Shown: piece after piece, positions 6,271 to 13,738 of the stretch
Layout of the letters: every line of letters starts with the position of its first letter
Numbering within the stretch: position 1 is the first letter of the stretch
Assembly: GCA_040902855.1 (NCBI GenBank)
Contig: JBBDWN010000136.1
Coordinates: 1-15,690 of the forward strand
DNA from: DATHWB01 sp040902855
GTDB taxonomy: Bacteria; Actinomycetota; Acidimicrobiia; Spongiisociales; ZC4RG35
Direction: 5' to 3'
DNA length: 15,690 bases
Translations under genes and position numbers: made by a program
Notes under the pieces: model-generated
The model's input: the letters and a program-made list of their open reading frames with translations, nothing else
What the model was told of the DNA's origin: nothing
Database searches by the model: none

Positions 6271-7005
6271 ATGCCAACACTCCGCGTCGTCAACATCGTG
6301 ATGGGTCTCTTCCACGCCCTGCAGGCGGCGGCCGTCCTCGCACTCGCCAACGACTTCAGCACTCCGGTGACCGCCACCTATCTCACCGGTCCGCCCGGAA
6401 GCCCCACGGGCGAGCCGACGACACTCTGGAATCTGCCCTTCGCCGAAGGGGTGGCACTGTTTCTGGGACTCTCGGCGGTGTTTCACTGGGTGATCGCCAG
6501 CCCGCCGTTCTTCGATCGCTACATCGCCGGACTGGAACAGGGCCGGAACCACTTCCGGTGGGTCGAGTACTCGCTGTCGTCGAGCGTGATGATCGTGCTG
6601 ATCGCGGCACTCACCGGCATCACCGATGCATCGGCGATGATCGCCATCTTCGGGGTGAACACCGCCATGATCTTCTTCGGGGCGGTACAGGAGAAGTACG
6701 AGCGGCCGGGCGGTTCGCTCGTGCCGTTCTGGCTCGGATGCGTCGTCGGCGTCATCCCTTGGCTCGCAGTCGGCCTGTACCTCGTCTCGCCAGGCTCGAG
6801 CGTCGAACCCCCCGGGTTTGTCTACGCCATCTACGTCTCACTCTTCTTGTTCTTCAACGTCTTCGCGCTGAACCAATGGCTCCAGTACCGCCAGGTCGGC
6901 CGGTGGCGCCGCTACCTCTTCGGCGAGAACACCTACATCGTCCTCAGCCTGGTGGCGAAGTCCGCTCTGGCGTGGCAGGTGTTCGGAGGGACGCTGGCCG
7001 TCTGA
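6271..7005 (+). CDS. heR: Heliorhodopsin (retinal-binding seven-helix photoreceptor family)
   Basis: Heliorhodopsins are retinal proteins distant from type-1 rhodopsins, inserted with the N-terminus inside the cell. Most studied members do not pump ions and have slow photocycles. The 244 residues show seven hydrophobic segments at about 5-25, 57-78, 97-117, 120-139, 151-172, 182-203 and 219-239. Family landmarks are the start NIVMGLFHALQ with H15, H72 in segment 2, the segment-3 block FRWVEYSLSSS with R96 and the counterion E99, the GFVYAIYVSLFLFFN block in segment 6, and SLVAKSALAWQVF in segment 7 with K230 as the Schiff-base lysine. H15, H72, R96 and E99 keep one constant offset from H23, H80, R104 and E107 as I recall them for HeR-48C12. 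ATG 6271 is chosen because homology begins there; the frame is open further upstream over the divergent gene. It is the only plus-strand gene in the left half, and no retinal synthesis or partner gene adjoins it. Confidence 0.95.
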   Translation: MPTLRVVNIVMGLFHALQAAAVLALANDFSTPVTATYLTGPPGSPTGEPTTLWNLPFAEGVALFLGLSAVFHWVIASPPFFDRYIAGLEQGRNHFRWVEYSLSSSVMIVLIAALTGITDASAMIAIFGVNTAMIFFGAVQEKYERPGGSLVPFWLGCVVGVIPWLAVGLYLVSPGSSVEPPGFVYAIYVSLFLFFNVFALNQWLQYRQVGRWRRYLFGENTYIVLSLVAKSALAWQVFGGTLAV

Positions 7006-7018
7006 GCTGGAGGCCAGC
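7006..7018. repeat. Short inverted repeat in the convergent gap after heliorhodopsin
   Basis: GCTGG-AGG-CCAGC follows the heliorhodopsin stop directly and lies within the 22 bases that separate it from the convergent GAPDH-like gene. A 5-bp GC stem with a 3-base loop and no T-run could be a weak two-way terminator, but chance is possible. Confidence 0.3.
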
Positions 7019-7027
7019 CTCGGACCG

Positions 7028-8086
7028 TCACACTTCGCTGAAGAAGTAGGGGCGAAGGACGTCGAGTCGGGACTCCATGCTCGACTCGTCCAGGTACCAC
7101 AGCATTCCGGCGACCGTGGACAGCAGCGGATTGCCGTCTTGCGGTGTGAAACAGAACCCGACCACCTCGTTGCCGCCCCGCACGGCGAGCGTGTCCAGCG
7201 CGATCACCGTCTGGCTCAGGATCCGCCCGTAGTACCCGTGGTCCCGACCGAAGCTGAACACGGCATTGGCGGATCGCTTGTGCGTCACTGACACCCGCGT
7301 GTTCGCATACAGCCGCTCCTTCACCTCGTCGAGCGTGATGTCTCGGCCGAGTGTGAGACTGAAGTGGATCGAGTGCATGTACTGGGTGTTGAGCTTCAGC
7401 GCCGAAGAAAACAGGTTCAGGTCGTGTCCGAGGGTCTCGAACAGGCCGTGCGCATCACGGGCGTGATGAGTACCGAAGCGCCCGTCCTTGTGCGGTTCGA
7501 CGGTCGGCGACGGCACGAAACCGTCGTCTTGGGAGATGTCGTTGGACCGCCGGATGCACAGGAAACGACCGTCCTCGAGATGGCTGGTGCCGTCGGGGTC
7601 CATCGCCAGGGTCTTGACCAGCACCGCGATGTTGTGGGTGTTGCACGACACGATGTGCAGATACCGGTCGTCGGCATGGCTGAGAGCGACGTCGTTGATG
7701 CCGCGGGCGTACATCTTGCCGAATCCGTACTCGGAGCCCTGCGCCATGAAGCCGACCGGCCCGGTGGCCTGGTCGTAGTACGACGCCTTCATCTCGTTGC
7801 CGACGGGGGTGCAGTCGATGACCACAGACGCCCGTTCGATCGCCTGCCGCGACTCGTACTTGGGGGCATGGCCGAGTTGCTCGAATTCTGCCTGCCTTTC
7901 GGCATCGACCGCCAGCACAGCGCCGCGCCGTTCGAGATCGCCCACCTTGCCCCGTTCGGTCAGCAGCGGGGTTCGTTTGTGGAACGTGACCTCGTCGATT
8001 CCGAAGTCGTCCCGGTGATCGGCGAGCATCCCGATGAGTGGCTCACCGATCGTCCCGGTTCCGACGACGTGGACGATGTTGGACAT
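7028..8086 (-). CDS. Archaeal-type (class II) glyceraldehyde-3-phosphate dehydrogenase homologue
   Basis: The 352-residue product resembles the archaeal class II phosphorylating GAPDH family rather than the bacterial gapA type. Visible matches are the nucleotide-binding start IVHVVGTGTIGEP, DCTPVGNEMK at 91-100 (archaeal D-TPNG), the catalytic cysteine C148 in HIVSCNTHN, FLCIRRSNDI at 175-184, the PSPTVEPHKDGRFGTHHARD block near 192-211 with the paired histidines, and YMHSIHFSLTL near 236-246. The family oxidises or forms glyceraldehyde 3-phosphate with NAD(P), but substrate and cofactor cannot be settled from sequence and the family is distant. It starts at ATG 8086 with a clear GGAGG site, 15 bases after aceA, so it is the last gene of the aceB-aceA operon. 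A gluconeogenic role on C2 carbon is a reasonable inference. Transfer from archaea is possible but unproven. Confidence 0.8.
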   Translation of the reverse strand: MSNIVHVVGTGTIGEPLIGMLADHRDDFGIDEVTFHKRTPLLTERGKVGDLERRGAVLAVDAERQAEFEQLGHAPKYESRQAIERASVVIDCTPVGNEMKASYYDQATGPVGFMAQGSEYGFGKMYARGINDVALSHADDRYLHIVSCNTHNIAVLVKTLAMDPDGTSHLEDGRFLCIRRSNDISQDDGFVPSPTVEPHKDGRFGTHHARDAHGLFETLGHDLNLFSSALKLNTQYMHSIHFSLTLGRDITLDEVKERLYANTRVSVTHKRSANAVFSFGRDHGYYGRILSQTVIALDTLAVRGGNEVVGFCFTPQDGNPLLSTVAGMLWYLDESSMESRLDVLRPYFFSEV

Positions 8087-8101
8087 TGGCGCCTCCGCGA
8101 C

Positions 8102-9379
8102 TCAGAACTGTTCGGCCTCCGTCGAGCCGACCAGTGCCAAGGTAGACGCTTCTCCGCCCGCGACCGCATTAGAGACCGCATCGAAGTACCCGGCGCCCAC
8201 CTCGCGCTGGTGCTTGGTGGCTGTATACCCGAACTCCTCGTCGGCGAACTCGCGCTGCTGCAACTCGACGTAGGCGGACATCCCCCGGCTGGCATAGCCA
8301 CGGGCGAGGTCGAACATCGCAGAGTTCAGGGCGTGGAACCCGGCGAGGGTGATGAATTGGAACTTGTATCCCATCGTCCCGAGCTCCTTCTGGAACCGGG
8401 CGATCGTGTCGTCGTCGAGGTGCGCCTTCCAGTTGAACGACGGCGAGCAGTTGTAGGCCAGAGGCTTGCCGGGGAACCGATCGTGGATCGCCGTGGCGAA
8501 CCTGGCCGCCTCGGCCAGATCGGGCTTGGCCGTCTCACACCAGATGAGGTCCGAGTACGGGGCGTAGGCGAGAGCGCGGGCGATTGCCTGGTCGAGCCCG
8601 GGGCGGACCCGGAAGAACCCTTCGGCCGTCCGCTCCCCCGTGCAGAACGGCTGGTCGACCTCGTCGACGTCGCTGGTCAGGAGATTGGCCGCATTGGCGT
8701 CGGTTCGGGCGACGACGAGGGTCGGTGTATCCAGCACGTCCGCCGCGAGGCGGGCCGCCGTGAGAGTCCTGATGTGTTGACTGGTCGGCACGAGGACTTT
8801 TCCGCCCATGTGCCCGCACTTCTTTTCGGCGGCGAGCTGGTCTTCGAAGTGGACACCCGCCGCGCCTGCCTCGATAAATGCCTTGGTCAGTTCGAACACG
8901 TTGAGGGCACCACCGAAACCGGCCTCGCCGTCTGCGACGATCGGCACGAACCATTCCTTGTCGTCGTTCCCCTCACTCCAGGTGATCTGATCCGCCCGCC
9001 GCAACGCTGCGTTGATCCTTCGCACGACGGCGGGAGCGGAGTTGGCGGGATACAGCGACTGATCCGGATAGACCTCGCCGGAAAGGTTGGCGTCGGCCGC
9101 AACCTGCCAGCCGGACAGGTAGATGGCGCGCAACCCCGCCTTGACCATCTGGACGGCCTGGCCACCCGAGAGAGCGCCGAGTGAGTTCACATACTCGGAA
9201 CTGTTGATCATCTTCCACAGCTTCTCGGCCATCGCCCTGGCGAGAACGTGCTGCTCGGGGAACGAGCCCCGCAGGTTGACCACTTCGGCGGCCGAATACC
9301 GTCGTTCGACGCCCGCCCAGCGGGGATCGGTGGCCCACCGCGCCTCCAGGGCGGCGATCTGGTCCTGTCGTGATGTCAT
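8102..9379 (-). CDS. aceA: Isocitrate lyase
   Basis: Isocitrate lyase splits isocitrate to succinate and glyoxylate, the first step of the glyoxylate shunt that allows growth on acetate and fatty acids. The 425 residues match the short prokaryotic class (M. tuberculosis ICL1 is similar in length). The catalytic loop KKCGHMGGKVL is at 186-196 with C188 as the acid/base cysteine. Other conserved blocks are SGWQVAADAN near 89-98, PIVADGEAGFGG near 146-157, VHFEDQ near 176-181, and NCSPSFNWK at 310-318. ATG 9379 has a GGAG ribosome site that overlaps the aceB stop; the gap from aceB is 13 bases, so the two are cotranscribed. Regulation by the adjacent RamB-like protein is expected. Confidence 0.98.
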   Translation of the reverse strand: MTSRQDQIAALEARWATDPRWAGVERRYSAAEVVNLRGSFPEQHVLARAMAEKLWKMINSSEYVNSLGALSGGQAVQMVKAGLRAIYLSGWQVAADANLSGEVYPDQSLYPANSAPAVVRRINAALRRADQITWSEGNDDKEWFVPIVADGEAGFGGALNVFELTKAFIEAGAAGVHFEDQLAAEKKCGHMGGKVLVPTSQHIRTLTAARLAADVLDTPTLVVARTDANAANLLTSDVDEVDQPFCTGERTAEGFFRVRPGLDQAIARALAYAPYSDLIWCETAKPDLAEAARFATAIHDRFPGKPLAYNCSPSFNWKAHLDDDTIARFQKELGTMGYKFQFITLAGFHALNSAMFDLARGYASRGMSAYVELQQREFADEEFGYTATKHQREVGAGYFDAVSNAVAGGEASTLALVGSTEAEQF

Positions 9380-9392
9380 GGTCGGTCTCCGA

Positions 9393-10940
9393 TCAGTCGA
9401 TGAGTTCGTAGGCGGGAATGGTGAGGAAGTCCGAGAAGTGGTCGCCGAGCGCCACGTCTTCGAACACCTTGCGGGCGTCGTCGAGATGGGGGATGTCCAG
9501 GACGCCGCATTCTTCGTCGATGAGGCGTCTTACCCGCTCTTCGGTGATGACCGAACCGTCGTCGGTCCTGACACCGTGGTGGACCCACTGCCAGATCTGG
9601 GAGCGGCTGATCTCCGCGGTGGCGGCATCTTCCATGAGGTCGTCGATGGCTGCGGCTCCCTGGCCTCCGAGCCACGCGGCGAGATAGCGGACTCCAACCG
9701 AGATGTTCGTCCGCACGCCCGCCTCGGTCACAGTGCCGCCTTCGATCCTGACGTCGGTCAGATCGCCTTCTCGAACCGAAAACGTCACTGGCTTGGCGAG
9801 TTGGTCGTGGGCGTCTCCCATGACCTGATCGAATTCGCGGCGTGCCACTTCGACCAGATCGGGATGCGCGACCCAGGTCCCTTCGCAACCCTGCTGCGCC
9901 TCACGCCGCTTGTCCGTCGCCACCTTCTCCAAAGCTTGGGCGGTCACGTCGGGGTTGTTGCGGTTGGGAATGAACGCAGCCATCCCACCGATGGCATACG
10001 CACGGCGCCGGTGACACGTCTGGACCATCAGGTCGGTGTACGCCCGCATGAACGGAACGGTCATTCCCACCTGCGAGCGATCGGGGAGAACGAAATTCGG
10101 ATCATGCCGGAATGCCTTGATGACCGAGAAGATGTAGTCCCACCGACCGGCGTTCAGACCGGATGCATGGTCGCGTAGTTCGAACAGGATCTCGTCCATC
10201 TCATGGGCGGCCCAGACGGTCTCGATGAGCACGGTGGCTCTGACCGTTCCGTAGGGGATCCCGAGTTCAGCCTGTGCGAACGTGAAGACGTCGTTCCACA
10301 GGCGTGCTTCGAGGTGGGATTCGAGCTTGGGGAGGTAGAAGTACGGCCCCGATCCGGCTTCGATCCCAGCGCGCCCGCCGTGATAGAGGTACAGACCGGC
10401 GTCGAAGAGCGAAGCCGAGATCGGCGTCCCGTCCACGACGACATGCTTCTCCGTGAGGTGCCAGCCACGGGGACGGACGACCAGGGTGGCCCGGTCATCG
10501 TCGAGGCGGTAGGACTTGGTTTCTGTTTCGAGCTGCAGCGTTCCATGGTGCGCCTCGACCATGTTGGCTTGACCGGTGACGACGTTCTCCCACGTCGGCG
10601 AGGTCGCATCTTCGAGGTCCGCCATGAAAACATCGGCGCCGGAGTTGAGTGCGTTGATCATCATCTTGGCGTCGACCGGGCCGGTGATCTCGACTCGCCG
10701 ATCGATCAGGTCGGATGGTGGCTCTGCGACAGTCCACTCCTGGGTGCGAACTGCAGCGGTCTCGGGGAGGAAGCGCATCTTCGCCCCGTGCACCAGCGCG
10801 TCTCGCCGGTCCCGGCGCATCTCGAGGAGTTCCTGGCGGCGCCCTTCGAACCGATGATCAAGAGCGACGACGAATGCCACGGCCTCGGGTGTGAGAATGT
10901 GCTCGGTCCCGGGGGGTGCGGGATGGACCTGGATGTCCAT
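9393..10940 (-). CDS. aceB: Malate synthase A
   Basis: Malate synthase condenses glyoxylate with acetyl-CoA to malate, the second step of the glyoxylate shunt. The 515-residue length fits the A-type enzyme, not the roughly 720-residue G type of many actinobacteria. The family signature RDHASGLNAGRWDYIF is at 256-271. Also present are DVFMADLEDATSPTWEN near 103-119, RPRGWHL near 157-162 with the active-site Arg, YLPKLESH near 202-209, and MEDAATAEISRSQIWQW at 436-452 with the expected catalytic Asp at 438. It starts at ATG 10940 with an AAAGGA site and is first in the operon with aceA and the GAPDH-like gene. Its promoter lies in the 121-base divergent region shared with the ramB-like gene. 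Confidence 0.97.
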   Translation of the reverse strand: MDIQVHPAPPGTEHILTPEAVAFVVALDHRFEGRRQELLEMRRDRRDALVHGAKMRFLPETAAVRTQEWTVAEPPSDLIDRRVEITGPVDAKMMINALNSGADVFMADLEDATSPTWENVVTGQANMVEAHHGTLQLETETKSYRLDDDRATLVVRPRGWHLTEKHVVVDGTPISASLFDAGLYLYHGGRAGIEAGSGPYFYLPKLESHLEARLWNDVFTFAQAELGIPYGTVRATVLIETVWAAHEMDEILFELRDHASGLNAGRWDYIFSVIKAFRHDPNFVLPDRSQVGMTVPFMRAYTDLMVQTCHRRRAYAIGGMAAFIPNRNNPDVTAQALEKVATDKRREAQQGCEGTWVAHPDLVEVARREFDQVMGDAHDQLAKPVTFSVREGDLTDVRIEGGTVTEAGVRTNISVGVRYLAAWLGGQGAAAIDDLMEDAATAEISRSQIWQWVHHGVRTDDGSVITEERVRRLIDEECGVLDIPHLDDARKVFEDVALGDHFSDFLTIPAYELID

Positions 10941-10997
10941 GGTCGCCGTGTCCTTTCGTCGTTCTTACGAATCTTCGCCTACCGTTCGCCCTCCGGG

Positions 10998-11026
10998 ACG
11001 GTATCGCCCCCCTAAGATCGAGTGAA
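10998..11026 (-). promoter_or_regulatory. Candidate aceB promoter (-35 TTCACT, -10 TACCGT)
   Basis: On the minus strand TTCACT (11026-11021) is followed, after a 17-base spacer, by TACCGT (11003-10998). The -35 matches TTGACA at four positions and the -10 matches TANNNT. Transcription would start near 10991, giving a leader of about 50 bases before the aceB ATG. The -35 lies inside the palindrome at 11022-11033. Assigned by pattern only. Confidence 0.4.
11013..11018 (+). promoter_or_regulatory. Candidate -10 element of the ramB-like gene
   Basis: TAAGAT matches TANNNT and resembles TATAAT, 43 bases upstream of the GTG start at 11062. The start site would be near 11025, inside the palindrome at 11022-11033. 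No clear -35 is seen at the normal spacing, where the DNA is a GC-rich run. Confidence 0.4.
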
Positions 11027-11033
11027 GTTTCAC
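11022..11033. promoter_or_regulatory. Palindromic operator candidate between ramB and aceB
   Basis: GTGAAGTTTCAC is an inverted repeat with GTGAA/TTCAC arms around GT. It covers the candidate -35 of aceB and the likely start site of the ramB-like gene. One bound dimer could therefore repress both directions, which fits the known autorepression and acetate-gene repression by RamB in Corynebacterium and Mycobacterium. The resemblance to the corynebacterial RamB consensus (ACTTTGC core) is only partial, through AAACTT on the minus strand. Confidence 0.4.
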
Positions 11034-11061
11034 CAATCAGAGGGACAGGAGAGACTTCGCC

Positions 11062-12495
11062 GTGTCGTTCGATCCCGCCGTTTTCGGCCATCTTCTCCGC
11101 CACCATCGCAAGGAGCGCGGGCTCACACTCGATGCTCTGGGCGCCCTCATCGGCCGTCCTGCCCCATATCTGTCGCTGCTGGAGAACGGGAAACGCGAGC
11201 CAAAGCTCAGCCAGATCGAAGCCCTCGCCGAAGCGCTCGGCATCAGCAGCAGCCAACTCCTCACCCACGAACCTCCCAACCGTCGGGCCGAATTGGAACT
11301 CGAACTGGATCGGGTCAAGTCCGACCCCCGCTTCCAGGCGCTTGGACTCGTCGAGCTGAAGCCGACCGCCAGAGTTCCAGATGAGGCGATCTCCCATGTC
11401 ATCGCGCTCTTCGAAATGGCCACCAGAGGCGGCGAGCACGAGAGCGTTGAAGGGGTCCGTCGCGCCACGGCCGAGGTCGCGTCGTGGCTCACCGAACAGG
11501 ACGGCTACCTCGCCGCCGTCGAGCAGGCTGCAGCACGGCTCCTCGTCGCGTCTGGCCATGACGGCCAGGGTGCGCTCACGAGCCGGCACCTGAACGCGAT
11601 CGTGACCCACGTGGGATACACCGTGAACGCCGTCGACGACGTCCCCACCAATGTCCGCTCGATCGTCGACGAAGACACCGGCGTCATCTACGTGGGACAG
11701 CGAAACTCCTTGCGCACCCGACAGGCGCGCAAGGCCATCCTGCAGACAGTCGCCGCCCGAGTACTCGGCCACACCCGACCGGAATCGGCATTCGATCGGC
11801 AGCGCCAGCGACTCGAAGAGGCGTACTTCGCCGCCGCGGTCCTGGTTCCGGAGCGTCCTGTCGCCAGCGTGCTCTCCGCGGCCAAGAAGGCGCGCGATGT
11901 GAGTATCGAAGACATCAAGGAGCAGTTCTACGTCTCCTACGAGATGGCGGCCCAGCGGTTCACCAACCTCGCCACTCGCCACCTCGACATCCCTGCCCAT
12001 TTCATCCACTCAGATCGCGACGGCGTGATCTGGAAGGCCTACCGGAACGACGGCTTCCCGCTCCCGACTGCGGCCGGGGCCGCAGAGGGACAACGCCTGT
12101 GCAGACATTTCGGTGCGCGCGCCGCCTACGCCTCGCCGGACCGCTTCGACATCCACTACCAGTTCACCGACACGCCGGTCGGGTCGTTCTGGTCGGCAAC
12201 CCACCTGACACCCGACGCAGACCCCCGAGCACTCACCACCGGTGTCCGCTACTCGGATGCCCGCTGGTTCCGGGGACGCCGGACGTCGCACCAAGAGTCG
12301 TCCCAATGCCCCGACGACCGGTGCTGCCGGGTTCCGGCGGGTTCGATTCCGCACATTCGGGTCGGGCACCGACAGCAGGAACATCTGGTCACGGTGCTTT
12401 CCGGTGACGCTCCGCTCCCCATAGACATGGCCGAACTCGTCGAATTCCTCGCCAGGCATCCGGGACAAGTCGGGACTTCCGAAGATCTGGAATGA
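11062..12495 (+). CDS. ramB: RamB-like (ScfR family) XRE regulator of acetate/glyoxylate genes
   Basis: RamB is a transcription factor that controls icl/aceA and aceB in C. glutamicum and M. tuberculosis, where it is also autoregulated. The 477 residues match the family length. An XRE helix-turn-helix covers about 8-62 (LLRHHRKERGLTLDALGALI, then YLSLLENGKREP). A middle region, about 150-290, corresponds to the ImmA/IrrE-like (DUF955) part but lacks a clear HExxH zinc site, so protease activity is unlikely. The C-terminal ScfR-type domain (about 340-477) includes LCRHFGARAAY and a cysteine group QCPDDRCCR. The GTG start has an AGGAG site at a normal distance. It is divergent from aceB-aceA, which strongly supports the RamB assignment. 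The effector is not visible in the sequence. Confidence 0.92.
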   Translation: MSFDPAVFGHLLRHHRKERGLTLDALGALIGRPAPYLSLLENGKREPKLSQIEALAEALGISSSQLLTHEPPNRRAELELELDRVKSDPRFQALGLVELKPTARVPDEAISHVIALFEMATRGGEHESVEGVRRATAEVASWLTEQDGYLAAVEQAAARLLVASGHDGQGALTSRHLNAIVTHVGYTVNAVDDVPTNVRSIVDEDTGVIYVGQRNSLRTRQARKAILQTVAARVLGHTRPESAFDRQRQRLEEAYFAAAVLVPERPVASVLSAAKKARDVSIEDIKEQFYVSYEMAAQRFTNLATRHLDIPAHFIHSDRDGVIWKAYRNDGFPLPTAAGAAEGQRLCRHFGARAAYASPDRFDIHYQFTDTPVGSFWSATHLTPDADPRALTTGVRYSDARWFRGRRTSHQESSQCPDDRCCRVPAGSIPHIRVGHRQQEHLVTVLSGDAPLPIDMAELVEFLARHPGQVGTSEDLE

Positions 12496-12502
12496 GCACG
12501 CA

Positions 12503-12517
12503 CGGAGCATCACTCCG
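12503..12517. repeat. Inverted repeat in the convergent gap between ramB and the E2 gene
   Basis: CGGAG-CATCA-CTCCG, a 5-bp stem with a 5-base loop, lies in the 44 bases between the convergent stops of ramB (12495) and the E2 gene (12540). It may serve as a weak two-way terminator; there is no T-run. Confidence 0.3.
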
Positions 12518-12539
12518 GATGGCCGGGGAAGATCGCCGA

Positions 12540-13737
12540 TCAGTTGGCGAGGAACAGCGCCGGTTCCGTCAGGTTCTCGACGATCTGCGCCAGGAAACGA
12601 CGGCCCGCCCCACCGTCGATCACACGGTGATCGTAGGACAGGGAAAGCGGCATCAGCGGAGTGATCGCAACCCCCCCCGTCACGGGCCACCGGCCTCTCC
12701 ACCGCCTTGCCCACCGACAGGATCGCCGTGGTCCCCAGCGGGACAATCGGAGTCCCGTACCCCCCGCCGACCGCACCGATATTCGACACGGTGAAGGTCT
12801 GGCCGGTCAGTTCGCGCGGTGTCGCTTTGCGCTCCTTGGCGGCCGCTGACAGCCGTTCGAGTTCGGCCGCCAGCTCTCCCAACGTCCGGCTAGCGGCATC
12901 CCGAATGACCACAACCATGAGACCATCGGGAGTGTCGACCGCCACCCCGATGTCGAATGAATCCGGGTCGACGAGTTCGTCCCCCTCCAGCCTGGCATTG
13001 AAGTCGGGGTGGGCCGCCAGGGCAGGCAGCACCGCTTTGACGACGAGCGCGTCAACGGAGATCGCGTTCCCCGTGCGACGCTTCAGTGCCTTCCTGACCT
13101 CCAGCAATCGCGTCGCATCCACCTCGTCGAACGTCGTCACGTGTGGGATCTCGGCCCATGATCGGCTCATCCGCTCGGCGATCGCCTTGCGTACGCTCGA
13201 CATCGGGCGCCGTGCGCCTGACTGGGCCGAGCCATCATCGGAGCCAACCTCTCCGGATTCGGCGGAAGCTCCCGCCGTCACGTCGTCACGGGTGATCCGG
13301 CCGTCGGGACCGGTACCTCGCACGCTGTCGAGATCGACGCCCAGGTCCTTCGCCAGCTTCCGCAGGACCGGCAGAGCCTTGGCCTGCCGCCCGACAGGGA
13401 TCTCCTGGCGATCTGCCGCCTCCAATGTTGTCACCTCCGAGTCGAGGGTTCCGACGATCGGCGCAGCTTGGTCTGAGGACGCGCTCGGCCAAGCCTCGCC
13501 CGCTTCTCCGACCACCAGGAGCACCGAGCCGACATCCATCGTGTCACCTGCGGCGCCACCGAGGTGGAGGACCGTACCGGCCACCGGGATCGGGATCTCG
13601 ACCACCGCCTTGTCGGTTTCGACGTCCACGACGATCTGGTCCATGGTGACGGCGTCCCCCACCGCCACCCGCCACTCGACGATCACCGCCTCAGCCAAGC
13701 CTTCTCCGATGTCGGGCAGCAAGAACTCGTACGCCAC
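12540..13737 (-). CDS. bkdC: 2-oxo acid dehydrogenase E2 (dihydrolipoamide acyltransferase), frameshifted
   Basis: E2 forms the core of the complex and passes the acyl group from E1 through its lipoyl arm to CoA. From GTG 13737 there is a lipoyl domain (about 1-80, lipoyl lysine K43 in VETDKAVVEIP), a peripheral-subunit binding domain (about 115-155, ALPVLRKLAKDLGVDLDSVR), and the acyltransferase domain from about 180. At codon ~354, in a run of eight G on the coding strand, the frame slips. One base fewer would restore GVAITPLMPLSLSYDHRVIDGG and end at TGA 12540, for a normal 398-residue protein. As written, the frame instead runs on to 12010 through ramB antisense and loses the catalytic DHRVIDGG. 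Branched-chain rather than pyruvate specificity is inferred from the E1 genes. The start is one base after the E1-beta stop. Confidence 0.88.
12671..12678. repeat. C8/G8 homopolymer at the E2 frameshift
   Basis: Eight consecutive C on the plus strand, coding G8 in the E2 gene. Seven would keep the frame. Such a tract is both a common site of sequencing indels and a site where real slippage occurs. Confidence 0.9.
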
Positions 13738-13738
13738 G

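Noticed and set aside
6160..6552. Upstream extension of the 89-aa gene to 220 residues
   Set aside because: It is antisense to the heliorhodopsin start and has no ribosome site, while ATG 6159 has a GAGG site and a -10 box upstream.
8105..8115. GAACTGTTCG resembling a LexA half-site pair near the aceA stop
   Set aside because: The spacing between GAAC and GTTC is far too short for a LexA operator and it lies inside the coding end of aceA.
7364..9184. A 606-codon open frame on the plus strand
   Set aside because: It is antisense to aceA and the GAPDH-like gene and has the low-complexity composition of a GC shadow.
12010..12539. The C-terminal part of the 575-residue frame that continues the E2 gene
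   Set aside because: It appears only because of the one-base slip in the C8 tract and is antisense to ramB; the real end of E2 is in the neighbouring frame at 12540.
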